Of a stretch of 64,000 bases of DNA, positions 33,530 to 45,405 are shown in pieces. Numbering within the stretch: the first letter of the stretch is position 1; each line of letters begins with the position of its first letter. The stretch covers positions 656,504 to 720,503 of the forward strand of contig NW_005434655.1 of NCBI RefSeq assembly GCF_000315625.1, written 5' to 3'. The notes beneath the pieces are model-generated. The model saw only the letters and a list, made by a program, of their open reading frames with translations. It had not been told where the DNA came from and ran no database searches. A program made the position numbers and the translations under genes. This stretch comes from Guillardia theta CCMP2712. Its lineage: Eukaryota > Cryptophyceae > Pyrenomonadales > Geminigeraceae.

Positions 33530-35352
33530 TCACAGTAGCCTGGAAGAAGAGCTATCCCCCTTCGACCCGGTAAGGTCGTAGCTGTTCTGCTGCAACTTGT
33601 AGACCCATCTTAGCCTTGCGCTGAAAGCTGCCAACAGAAGTTCAAACGAATACCCCCCGGGACCCGGGGAAGAAGGGGCGTACCTGCAACTTTGTAGTCG
33701 AACTCTACCTCAGGAGCACTACACCAGCATATCGCCTCCAGCGCCTTGACGTACTCCTCCATCTTCATTCCGGATCAGAGGAGGAACAAGGGCAAGTGGT
33801 TGAACCTTGTGGTCATCTATCATCCTGGTTATCCTGTAATGGATCTGATCTTCGGGAAAGCACTTGACATCCCTGCGGAGAGGATGATGAGGGGAGGAGG
33901 GATGACGAGAAAGCACGGAGGATACGTGGGAAGTTGAGAAAGGTACTTTGCTTCACAAGAGATCTTGGCAAACGCCATCTCCCGAGCAGATCCATGGTTG
34001 TTCTGAACGAAAATCACCTGCCCTATGGTGCGATACTTTTCTGAATGCTTCATGAACTCCTCCAGCATCTTGCAGAAAGACTGCTTCAGGTGCCCTCCGA
34101 CGCCAAGGATGCCCCCTCCTGTCCAGAACGCCGGGTACTCTGCCTTGATGTGGTTCTCCACCAGCTCGGCGAACCTCGGGGCATCTCTGAAGAGCAGCAT
34201 GCGGGTGATGATGTCAAATCCGTGCACGTAGAGCCTCGTCGACTTGGCGATTTCCTGTAACGTGCTGGAAGCCGCGGGATCACTTGCGACGACTGTCAGA
34301 GTCTGTCAGAAATCGCAGGAAAGCAGCAGTGTAGCAGCAGCAGTAGGAGCCAGGGCAAAGAGAAGAAGGAGGAGCACTAGGAGAAGGACGAGGACAAAAA
34401 GATGTAGAGGCGAAGGAGGAGGAGGAGGAGGAGGAGGAGGAGGAGGAGGAGGAGGAGGAGGAGGAGGAGGAGGAGGAGGAGGAGGAGGAAAGCACGTGCA
34501 AGGACGGGGCATCAGGGGAGTAGAACGGGCAATAGCCACCTAAAGGAGCTCCAAAGCACACGACGTCTGCTTCTTTGATGCCTGCTGCATGATGCATCGA
34601 GCGGCAGATCAGCGCTAGCCCCCCTCCCAGCGAGTGACCCGTATACACAATCTTAGCGCTTCCGGGGTCCTTCAGCGTTTGCTTGCCGACGTTGATGTAC
34701 TCCAGTATCCGCCCATCGTACGACATGCCATGATCGTCGGCCTCCCCCAGACGCCCGTGAATGCCGTTGTGCACGTTGAACTTCTGCCCATCTGGACCGA
34801 TGCCGTAGAGGTTCGAACCAAGGTTCACGATCCTAGGAAACGAGCACACGTCAGGCAAGGAGAGCAGGCGCGTCCAGCCCACCAGTCCATGAAGGTGGCG
34901 GACCCTCGGAAGACGACGATGATCAAGTTCAACCCGATCTTGTCTGCCAACACAGCAAAACCAGGCCCTGTCTCCTCCGTCCCTTCCCCTTTAGCGAGTC
35001 CGTTGGCGCCGACCAGGTGGAACTGATCCTCCACCACGCTCTTGAAGCTGAGCCTGTCCACGTCGCCATGGTAGATCAGGTCCGACAGGAAAGCGCACAA
35101 GGAGTCGAGGTGCAGCGACTTGCAGCTCTGAAGAGACTCGAGGCTCTTGCTGAGGCAGTTCTTGCAGCATCCTCCGTAGATGGTCAGGTCGTGGCCCCTC
35201 ATACAGGCGCAGTGGCAGCAGAGGCAGTCGTAGAACTTGGCGTATCGATTTCCCCTCTTGTTGTACCCGTCCACCCGGTTGCACTCTCCCTTCCGTGCTG
35301 AATCGCTGGAGCTCCTTGCCGCTCCGCATTCGTCGCAGGTGAACTGAGGCAT
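33530..35352 (-). CDS. Class 3 (Lipase_3) lipase with Cys-rich N-terminal domain, multi-exon
   Basis: This is a Ser-Asp-His triacylglycerol lipase-like hydrolase. Exon 1 (35352 to about 34870) encodes a Cys-rich N-terminus (about residues 5-66) with CDECG, CLCCHCAC and GGCCKNC, a likely metal-binding module. VVFRGSATFMDWW, the lid and oxyanion region, follows. After an intron comes NLGSNLYGIG and IVYTGHSLGGG with the nucleophile Ser, then ADVVCFGAP. A GGA-rich intron (about 34315-34495) follows. The next exon holds HGFDIITRMLLF, and splicing of a 43-bp intron at about 33778 gives MIDDHKMEEYVKALEAICW with the catalytic His. The last exon ends in a Ser-rich tail with a stop at 33530. The frame closes through five or more introns. 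The Cys-rich extension is unusual for this family; its substrate and location are unknown. Confidence 0.82.
34410..34492. repeat. (GGA)n microsatellite in a lipase intron
   Basis: A near-perfect GGA run of about 27 units. The poly-Gly, poly-Pro and poly-Ser frames are artefacts. Confidence 0.95.
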
Positions 35353-36416
<1,064 letters not shown>

Positions 36417-36472
36417 AGGAGGGAGAGGAGGGAGAGGAGGGAGAGGAGGGAGAGGAGGGAGAGGAGGGAGAG
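36417..36472 (+). repeat. 9-bp (GGGAGAGGA)n array abutting the ART-ankyrin start codon
   Basis: Six near-perfect 9-mers end directly at the ATG at 36473. In an mRNA the array would form a purine-only leader. Confidence 0.9.
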
Positions 36473-39465
36473 ATGACGGGAAGTTGCATCAGAATCTTCT
36501 CAGCTCGGAAAGTCTCGCCTGAGACAAGCAAGGGTGTTCCTCTTGCCAACATCAGGGTACCTCGCTTGCAAAGAGGGCTCGACGCGAAGCCATGGAGTCT
36601 GCCTCCTGGGCTGAAGCAGAAGCTGAAGGCCGTGTATGAAAGGTATAAAAAGTCAGGCGCACAAGGAGGAGGAGACATTGAAGAGAGCGAAGTTTGGATG
36701 AGTTTGAGCATGAGCCCCAAACAGATCCAGCAGCATGCCGAGAGCTCACGATCGTTCAGCGTGTTCGAGAAGACGATCGCGAGAGAGTGGGAGCTGACCT
36801 GCAAGACTGAGCGCCTCTCTCAGCTCGGTATCTTGCGCTCCATCGCCGAGGTCATCCCAGGAGGAGACGCCAGTGACCCCCTAGCAGATATCCTTGAGCT
36901 CGCGCCGGAGGCGCTGCGTGAGTACTGCGCGTCGTCGATCAGCAATGCTGTGGAACGAAAGCTGCTCGGGGAGCGATCAGATACAACAGGAGGTGACCAG
37001 GAGAAGGAGGAGGAGGAGGAGGAGGTCATGTCGGCGGGCAATGGAAAGTTCCTTCTCTCTGATGCCCGCACTGCGACGTTTGGGGGGCTGGAGAAGTTTC
37101 ATGGGGGGCTGGTGGAGCTGATAGGGCTGCCTAGCGTCGACCTCCTGCATGGGATGGCGAGTGAACACTCTGAGAGAGGAGACTCTGAGGAAGAGTTCAG
37201 CCCCGGCAACTACGCCATCATCACAACACCCAGGCAAGAGTGGGAGGCAGTCACTGACCCTGAGCAGCGGAGGCTCCGCTCGGTGGCTCCGAGGAGGATC
37301 CGGTCGATCGAGGAGATCATGAAGGAGGAGAACGTCGAGAAGGCAGGTTTGCGGAGGGAGGAGGCACTTGCCTTGCAGCTGTATACAGGTTCGTAGGCGT
37401 GCATTGCGGGATCGCTCGAGTGATGTTGATGACGTGGACAGGTCCTATGTACTGGAAGTACAACACGGTGCTCCGGAACCCCCCGGACATGCTGCAGGAT
37501 CCTCCACCGGACGCGTTTGTGCGGCTGCGAGGCAACAAGTACACGACGACCATCTACTGCATCGTCAGTGGGATCATCAAATTGTCCAAGGTCACTCCTC
37601 TCCCTCCCGCCCGCGTCGTCTACCGGGGGCTCCACGGGCTCGAGATGCCGTCCAAGTTTGTGTCACAAGATGATTACGGGGTGTCAGGTGGGGTGGAGCT
37701 GGGGATGTTGAGCACGAGCCAGGACATGAAGGTTGCCGTTCAGTACGCTGGGAAGGGGTTGCTTCCTACCGTCTTCGAGATCAGCTGTGGGGCGGTTGAC
37801 CGCGGTGCTTCGTTGACGTTTTTGTCGCAATACCCAGGAGAGGAGGAGATGCTGTACCCTCCACTCTCTTACCTGGAGCTGATCAGAGAGCCGCAGATCA
37901 GGACGCTCGAGGGGAAGTCCGTGAGGATCTTGCCGCTGAAGATCAACTCGAACATGACGTGCTCGACTATCGAAGATATCCTGGCGAAGAGGAAGCAGCT
38001 GTTCATTGCTCTCTTGGAGAATATCATGGAAGAGATTGAGCGAGATCTGACCAAGATCATGGAGTCGCCTGCGCTGCAGGAGCGTTTGGCAAGAGCTGCC
38101 TTCGACAAGACATGGGATGGGCACACCAAACTTCGCCGCTCCATCTCGAAGCAGTGCAGAGCCATGCACGACATGTATAAGCAGAAGGACGTTTCGTGGT
38201 ACAATGATGACAACAACTACAACTATGCGCTGGATCAGGCGACCATGCTCAAGAAGATGGCGATGAACAAATTCCAATTCTGGTTGAACGACACAGACGG
38301 GGACAATCAAAGTCTCCCAATCTCCAAGGAGAGTCTGCGGGATGTCTATCACAGTAAGATGGCTCACCTGTATAGGAGAGTATGGAGCAGCGAGGAGAAT
38401 GAGTTGACTCGTAAGCAAGCAGCAGTTGACGCATGCAAGATGCATGGAGTGTGGGCGGAAGGCGAGATAGAGGAAGAAGCTCCTCCCATGATCCGAGCCG
38501 TGCTCAAGGGGCAGCTCGAGATGCTCCCGCTGCTTACCGCTGCGGGCAGCAACGTGAACGCTACCTCTCAGAACGGCACGTCTGCCCTTCACGCGGCTGT
38601 GATGATGGGGTTCACTCGATGTATCCTCCTCCTGCTGGAGATGGGAGCCGACCTCGAGTCCAGGACGGAGGAAGGGATGACGGTGCTGCACGTCGGAGCG
38701 AAGCATGGGCACGTAGAGGCGTTGAAGGCTCTCATGCAGGCTGGTGGACAACACCTCGTCTCACAGGTGGCAGCGGACGGCAAGACCTGCCTGCACTACG
38801 CCTGTGAGCACGGGCATGTGGACGCCGTGAAGGCGATCACAGCGGTGGGGGAGGAGGGGCTGGTGATGGCTCCGGACAAGTACAAGAGGACATGCGCCCA
38901 CTGGGCCTGCATGAACGGGCAGGAGCGAGCTCTCCGAGCTGTGCTGGAGGTGGGCGGAGCAATGCTGGCCATGGCTCCAGCAAATGATGGGAGGAACTGC
39001 GCGCACTACGCGCTGCAGTATGGGCAGATCGAGTGCCTCGAGGCAGCGCTGGTCGTGGGAGGAAAGGAGCTCGCGCTCGCGTCGGACAAGTCGGGCAGGA
39101 GCTGTGGGCACTACGCATGTGGAAACGGAGATCTGCGAGGGCTGGAGGTGCTGCTGAGGGTAGGAGGGAGGGAAACGGCCATGGCGGTGGACAACGATGG
39201 CAGGACATGCGCGCACTACGCCTGTGATCATGGGCTGGTGGAGGGGCTCAGGGTGCTGCTGGAGCTGGGGGGGAAGGAGCTTGCGATGGCGATGGACAAG
39301 TATGGGAGAACTTGCGCGCAGATCCTGTACAAGAAGGAGCTCACGCAGGGACTAAACCTGCTGTTGAATGTCTGCGGGTGTGAACTGAGTTCTCTAGTCG
39401 ATTCAAGTCTCCTCGCATCCAAACCTGGGGTGGAACCAAGTCCAGAGCTTCCAACCAAAGAATGA
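36473..39465 (+). CDS. Mono-ADP-ribosyltransferase-ankyrin repeat fusion protein, 2 exons
   Basis: It probably transfers ADP-ribose from NAD+ to target proteins, with ankyrin repeats choosing partners. Exons 36473-37388 and 37442-39465 (53-bp intron) give 979 residues. Residues 1-300 are a helical N-terminal region without recognised family. The ART core includes LALQLYTGPMYWKYN at about 300. It carries the three signature elements of the R-S-E (clostridial toxin/ARTC) clade. These are Arg366 in VVYRGL, Ser-Thr-Ser 395-397 in GMLSTSQD, and the E-x-E element EEE 438-440 in YPGEEEML. A linker of about 200 residues follows, then about nine ankyrin repeats (residues about 660-960), many carrying the variant R(T/S)CAHYAC. 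There is no signal peptide, so it is probably cytosolic. All catalytic positions are present. Targets are unknown. Related ARTs are widespread in protists as well as in bacterial toxins. Confidence 0.85.
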
Positions 39466-40891
39466 GCGACTTCTTCCCTGTCTCCGAAGTTTGGAGTTTG
39501 CTTATGAAGACAAGTGCCGCATGCGCTGCTTTCGACCAGAGTGTTCTTCTGGAGCTGGGCAAGGCTTTTGATTGGCCCTTGGCGGACGGAGGCTTGGACG
39601 CTGACTTCAACCGTTGAACCTGGCCAGCTCTTCTTCCCTGTCTCCGAAGTTTGGAGTTTGCTTTCTTCAAGCGTCAACTTCCATACCAGGAGGCCCGGGG
39701 GGAGACGGCTTCACCCCTCAAGCAGGTGTCAGTCTATCAGCTTATTACATCGCCACGGCCAGTTTCTTACAATGGAGCGCTACTTTACCGTGTGTGCAGT
39801 GTTGGACATTTTCGACCCCTCCACTGTTCTCCCAGTTGGATGGTACCCTCCGTCGAGCAGACGAGCCGGATATTGCACTCCCTCCCCTACTCGCTTCCTT
39901 CCTGCGGGTGCATCAGGCTCTGCTTGATCGTGGAGTGCCGCGATACCTGGACCCCAGTGATCTGGAGGACGCACGCTTGCACAATTCGATCCCCTCTCCA
40001 GCGCTCTTTCAACTCGCGGGCGGACCTCCATTTCTCTCCTCCCCGCGCTCAGTCACTGGACGGTTGATGGCAGACTATTCCCCCTCATCTGGAGCGGCAG
40101 GCGCGATTATCTCAGGTTCAGGCAGCTCTCCTCCGGGCTCATGGCAGCTACACTGTGGAGCTCTATCCCCCCGGCGAGTCAGCGAGTCAGTCTTCGACCC
40201 CTTTCCCCCTTCGGAAGACCCAAAACCCACAGCGGCGCTTGCAATACTCTCTGATGGAGGCCACCAACGTTCACCCCTCTAACCAGTGTCCCATCCACCT
40301 CGCACGAGGGGTCGATCGCTTCCTGCATGGGCTACCCCCGGCTGGACTGCCTCCCACTTGTGATCGATGGGCTACAGCTCTGGATCCCTCGGCAGGAAGC
40401 AGTGTCTCTCATTTGGCCAACTGTCGTCATTGCGCAGCTCTCTGGGGCCCCACCAACCGACACATGGGCGCCTCTGGCTCCCTGGCCTGAAGTCCAGAAC
40501 CAGCCCATTCCAGGTGGTACCCGGGCCTGGCGGACCACCATGGAGCTACGCTGACGGCAGAGTGGGATGGACGCGCTCAGGAGGCGGTGTATGGGGACCC
40601 TGGCTTTCATCGTTTGCGTGCTCGCCTGTTTCGGCAGTATCGCTCTCGCATGGGTCTCGCCGTCCTCCTCGCAGGAGCCTTGCTCTACTGCTGTTTGTCC
40701 TGATCTTGTTCCCCTGCTTATCGTGCATCCTGTCGCTTGCGTGGCCCAGTTGGAGTAGCGGTTTTTGCTGCCTCTTCCATTTGCTAGTGTTTTATTGAGG
40801 CGGGTTTGTTGGATTTATCCTCGTTCTCCTCTGTTAGGCTCCGGTTTGCCTTTTTTTTTTCAGTCAATAAACAAAAATTTCAAGGGCTGGT
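39466..40891. other. Intergenic with 35-bp direct repeat and a copied hydrophobic segment
   Basis: No gene was assigned. A 35-bp sequence (CTTCTTCCCTGTCTCCGAAG and on through TTTGGAGTTTGCTT) occurs at 39469-39503 and again at about 39629-39663. A Pro/Ser-rich open frame (39614-40282) has weak coding character. The stretch 40635-40760 matches the reverse strand at about 18520-18640 and encodes the same hydrophobic helix. A T-run followed by CAGTCAATAAACA lies just before the LRR gene. Confidence 0.5.
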
Positions 40892-43267
40892 ATGCATGAT
40901 CACGTTGATGCGAGGTCGGAGGGATTCAGCATGAGGAGACTGTTGTGTGTCTGTGTGCTTTGGGTTGCAATCTTGGATAGCATGTACCAACAGGCCGAGG
41001 CGGCAAGCAGCGTGAGCTGTGGAGGCTGTGTGTTGTATGTCTCGGATGAGGGTTTGTTGTCGAGGGAGGGGAGCTGTGGCAGCGACTGTGGAACTGATAT
41101 TAGCGGTAAGAAAATGTTGATTCTGAGTTCCCTGGGTATTCGAAATATCGCAAATGGGACCTTCGACGGGCTTTCAAGCTTGCAGGGACTATTTCTTTAC
41201 TACAACAACCTGCAGACTCTGCCTGCAGGGATCTTCGACGGGCTCTCTCGCTTGCAGTGGCTATATCTGTACAACAACAACCTGCAGACTCTGCCTACAG
41301 GGACCTTCGACGGGCTGTCGAGCTTGCAGTATCTACACATCCACCACAACAGCCTGGAAAGTCTGCCTGCAGGGATCTTCGACGGGCTCTCGAGTTTGCA
41401 GGATCTATATATGTACAACAACAACCTGCAGACTCTGCCTACAGGGACCTTCGACGGGCTGTCGAGCTTGCAGGATCTACATCTTAACAACAATAACCTG
41501 CAGACTCTGCCTGCAGGGATCTTCGACGGGCTCTCTAGCTTGCAATTGCTATATCTGTACAACAACAACCTGGAAAGTCTGCCTACAGGGATCTTCGACG
41601 GGCTATCGAGCTTGCAGACGCTGAATCTCCACTACAACAACCTGCAGACTCTGCCTGCAGGGATCTTCGACGGGCTCTCGAGCTTGCAGACGCTACGTCT
41701 CCACAACAACAACCTGGAAAGTCTGCCTACAGGGACCTTCGACGGGCTGTCGCGCTTGAAGTATCTATATCTTAACAACAACAACCTGGAAAGTCTGCCT
41801 GCAGGGATCTTCGACGGGCTATCGAGCTTGCAGTGGCTATATCTTTACAACAACAACCTGGAAAGTCTGCCTACAGGGATCTTCGACGGGCTATCGAGCT
41901 TGCAATTGCTATATCTTCAAAACAACAACATTGCCTGCATTTCCTCTCAGGCCTTTACTGGTTTGTCATGGCTTTCCTCTTTAGACCTAACAGGCAACAT
42001 TCTACCGTGCTATCATCCGTCTTGGCCAAGCTTTGCCAGCAAGGATGCGGGCCTAAATCCTTGCCTCAACGAGACTTATTGCAACAACAGGCGACAAAGT
42101 ACCTCCATCGCAAGCTCCTTCAGCCCAACCACAACGCCACCAGCATCCTCTCCCACAGCTTCTGACACCACTGCATCACTGTCACAAGAGACCACTGTTG
42201 GTCCCTTTATCCCAACAACAACACCAACTGGTGTAGATCCAGACGAACCATTGCCGATGGAAGAGGAAAAGAGCGGAGTGCTCAAACCCATTGTCTGGTA
42301 TAAATTTGATGACCCCAATGACTTGGGAAAAGACAGCAGCGGCAACAGTTACAGTGCAACAAACTATGGAGCTACATATGATTCTGGCAAGAACTGTAAA
42401 CAGGGAGATGGCTGTGTGCACTTCAGCGCAAGCGGGACCCAGCAGTACATGACAGTGGATAATCGTTTGGATCTTGGTACAATCCAGCAGCAGAGCGGCA
42501 TCACCGTTAGCTTCTGGGGCTACATGACGGAATTGAGTGGATATTGGGCTCGTTACTTTGACTTTGGTGGGAGGAATAGCACCTACTTCTACCACGGTGG
42601 AGGCGCGAACCTATACAACTGGTTGTTCGCCGCCCCAAGTACTTCAACATACCCGACATGGCTTCAGCTTGATATCTACGGCGGCAAAGGATATTTTTCG
42701 GTGCCTTTTTCTAAGCACGTGATCTCGAGTTGGCATCACTTTGTTTTCTCCATCAGCAAGAATGGAAGCGCGTCGGCAAACACATGGTCGGTATGGATCG
42801 ATAACGAGCTGGTATGCGATGCGTGTCATGCTAGTGGACTGACTTCCATTCCAATGGATGAAAGGGGATGGTATATTGCGCGTTCTCATTGGGAAGTAGA
42901 CGGAAAGACTGATGGTGGCATGGACGACTTCCGTATTTACGATCAAGCCCTCACTGCCTTGCAAGTCGCAGAACTTACAGAAATATACTATGATTCTGTG
43001 GAATACAATCCTGTTTCAACCCCGTCCAAGGCATACTGGTTTCTCCGCCCAGTCTACGTCAATTGCCAAATGAATCACACTTGGGATGATGTCATCCACG
43101 GACAATTAGCGAAGAACCAGACCTTCAAGTCGGGTGGACTCGGGAAGCTGATGACTCGAGGCGAGTTCGAGGTGTGGGTGTGCAGCTATCAAGACGAATG
43201 TGCTAAGCCCCGCAATCCCTTCTGTTACGTTTTCAACGAGCAGCAAAAGCTCTTCATACCATGGTGA
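40892..43267 (+). CDS. Secreted leucine-rich-repeat protein with LamG-like domain
   Basis: This is probably a cell-surface or extracellular recognition protein. The best start may be the second Met (40931), giving a signal peptide RRLLCVCVLWVAILD before a Cys-bearing LRR cap (SCGGCVLYVS...CGSDCGTD). About 11-12 LRRs of exactly 24 residues follow (about residues 75-350), alternating LPAGIFDGLSSLQ and LPTGTFDGLSSLQ with small changes at the YLYNNNL positions. At the DNA level they are near-identical 72-bp units. A C-terminal LRR cap (ACISSQAFTGL...NPCLNETYC) and a Ser/Thr/Pro stalk follow. A concanavalin-like LamG/jelly-roll domain comes next (about 460-710; IVWYKFDDPNDLGKDSSGNS, GGMDDFRIYDQALTALQV). 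The coding region appears uninterrupted. The ligand is unknown. The LRR part resembles vertebrate slit/VLR-type bacterial-like LRRs by repeat length only. Confidence 0.87.
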   Translation: MHDHVDARSEGFSMRRLLCVCVLWVAILDSMYQQAEAASSVSCGGCVLYVSDEGLLSREGSCGSDCGTDISGKKMLILSSLGIRNIANGTFDGLSSLQGLFLYYNNLQTLPAGIFDGLSRLQWLYLYNNNLQTLPTGTFDGLSSLQYLHIHHNSLESLPAGIFDGLSSLQDLYMYNNNLQTLPTGTFDGLSSLQDLHLNNNNLQTLPAGIFDGLSSLQLLYLYNNNLESLPTGIFDGLSSLQTLNLHYNNLQTLPAGIFDGLSSLQTLRLHNNNLESLPTGTFDGLSRLKYLYLNNNNLESLPAGIFDGLSSLQWLYLYNNNLESLPTGIFDGLSSLQLLYLQNNNIACISSQAFTGLSWLSSLDLTGNILPCYHPSWPSFASKDAGLNPCLNETYCNNRRQSTSIASSFSPTTTPPASSPTASDTTASLSQETTVGPFIPTTTPTGVDPDEPLPMEEEKSGVLKPIVWYKFDDPNDLGKDSSGNSYSATNYGATYDSGKNCKQGDGCVHFSASGTQQYMTVDNRLDLGTIQQQSGITVSFWGYMTELSGYWARYFDFGGRNSTYFYHGGGANLYNWLFAAPSTSTYPTWLQLDIYGGKGYFSVPFSKHVISSWHHFVFSISKNGSASANTWSVWIDNELVCDACHASGLTSIPMDERGWYIARSHWEVDGKTDGGMDDFRIYDQALTALQVAELTEIYYDSVEYNPVSTPSKAYWFLRPVYVNCQMNHTWDDVIHGQLAKNQTFKSGGLGKLMTRGEFEVWVCSYQDECAKPRNPFCYVFNEQQKLFIPW

Positions 43268-45405
43268 GTTGTCATTCTCTTCATCGAAAAACTTGAACGA
43301 CTGGGTTAGTCAGTTCTAAGGCATTTCTACAGGGGTCTGGAGGATGAGCTCATGCTCAGTTAGAGCTAGTACCTCCGAATGCGTTGACTTCGAAAGCAAA
43401 ACATACAAAACTTGCCAAATTGTAAAACCGGGCTGTCGACGTTTGTCGGGCCTGACTATCTAGGCTATGACCGCCGCCGGTGTTAAGATCAAGCATGAAC
43501 TACGCCTCTACTAGGCTGCTGAGTCTAGGCTGGCATACATCCCCTCTAAAGTTTCAGTTTGTCTCACAGACCTTTAGTTATCTCGTAATTGCTAAATCCC
43601 GAGGCACATGCCCCTCAGCCTCGATTGGTAGAGGTCTATCTTTCTTGTCCACCTGCGTGTTAGTCGCTTGTCGAGGCAGCAAGGTTCACTTAGAAGTTCT
43701 TTAAGTAGCACGGTCCCTAGGTGAAAATGTAGAACCGGGTACCTTTTGGCTTCTTTTCAATACCTCGTCTTGCACAATACCCTCCTAGGCTACTGCTCAT
43801 CGTTTGTAGTATTCAGGGCAATATACGATTTTCGAGCATTGTAATGGTGTGTGAGATTATGACACGAAATTTGAAGCAAATGAGGCATGATGATGATGTT
43901 CCGATGAAGGTGAAAGCTCAGAATGAGATGTGCAATGAGATTACGCCATTTCTGAAGCATTCTATGTGTTTGCTTTTGGATGTTCATTGGTATGAGGTTA
44001 TCCGAGGAGTTGAAGGTTTGCGAAGCATGGTTGAAGGATCCTATTGCTCCCTGCTCATTTCCCGCCTACTGATCCGTCTAAAGGGATTCCTAACTTTGGG
44101 AAGTAATTCTGAAGGAGCAGACTGATTTATTTTTGAATTCTGTAGCATTGAGCAGGTTTACAAGTTTGGGAGATCTTTCGGGTGATTTTCTTTCGCTGCC
44201 ATCGCTACTTCATGGGTATTTATTTTCTCTTCACGAATCTTCAATCCCAACCCGAAGCTTACCAGAAGGCTTGCTCTTTCCTTCATAAGGAAATAATACA
44301 GGAACAGTTCTAGGTCAGCAGATGCCGATGACTTCCAAGATCCTTCAGTCAGGCATCTTGTTGTGTGCGATAGCTGACTTTTTATCTGCGAACATGGAGT
44401 TGTATCGATTTGGTCAAGGAGACATTGATGAGTTCCGAAAGACTATAGAAACTTCGTTGAGGAACGTTTGTTTTTGCAAGGAGGAAATGTAGAGCTTTGA
44501 GCCCTCGTCCAACTTTGAAGATGAGCTCGCCATGTTGAGGATGGATCCAACAAAGACACTATGGGGAGGGATGAGTGGGGAGGTTGGAGTTCCTTTCATT
44601 TGAGGGCCTCTGCTATTTCAAGTTTTTGAAGTTTGTTATGCGCGTGACGCTGAGAGTAGCTGCGGTGCTTGTGTTTCTGATCATGTCGGACGCATGGGAG
44701 CAAGGTGATCAAGTACATTGCTCTTGTTCTCCTATAGAATTGTGCCACCTGTAGTCTCCGGTTGGATCGCAAGTTGAACTCTTTTCTATGGCTAAGTAAC
44801 TTTGTTCTCCCTTGTCCATTTGTGTACTCGAGCGTCGATAATCTACTTCTTGACCTTTCATCGAAATGATTATGCCATATGGCATAGGATCTGAAAGCCT
44901 CACCTGCTTGTCAGGTGAGGGATTGAGCTGCTATCATCTAGCAAAGACGGTTTCAATCCAAGATATATAAATTTGGAAGCGCTGGCTGTGCCCCCGTCAT
45001 GGCCAACACTAGAGTCATATCCTAATGGACTGATAGAACATGATTGTAGCTTGCTAAAGGAGGAACAAGATTGGGGAACAGGAGGATATTGCCTGAAGAT
45101 TGTGATGCACAATTCATCAATTAAGGAGGATATCGCTACGGGCTCGTGTTACCGATCTTTGCTGGTTGAGACATACAATGCGACTCCAATGGCAAAAGTG
45201 GCCAAGCATATTCGATCTTCACGAACCAGACTTACACATATAGGGAAAACTGAGATGTTACCGTTTTCTGACTCACTTTTGCTCGGAAGGTGCAATCAAT
45301 CGCCAAGAGCTAGAATGATCGCTCACACGACTCTTGTAATATCTTTGCTGTCTTGTGACTTGTTTGCAGCTAGGATGACTTTCATACATGTATGTATGTA
45401 ATGTG
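43268..45405. other. Gene-poor region with isolated coding-like fragments
   Basis: I see no gene I can defend. Fragments with protein-like composition include 43844-44125 (+) and about 44345-44460 (+; SGILLCAIADFLSANMELYR). Another is 44973-45401 (+). They share no recognisable motif and do not join. An inverted motif, TTATGCCATATGGCATAG, sits at about 44870. They may be decayed exons or a lineage-specific gene. Confidence 0.35.

Noticed and set aside
37684-38754. 356-aa minus-strand ORF opposite the ART-ankyrin gene
   Set aside because: Antisense shadow of a GC-rich coding region with clear domains on the plus strand.
39614-40282. Retroelement gag/pol fragment
   Set aside because: The Pro/Ser-rich frame shows no reverse transcriptase, protease or zinc-knuckle motif.
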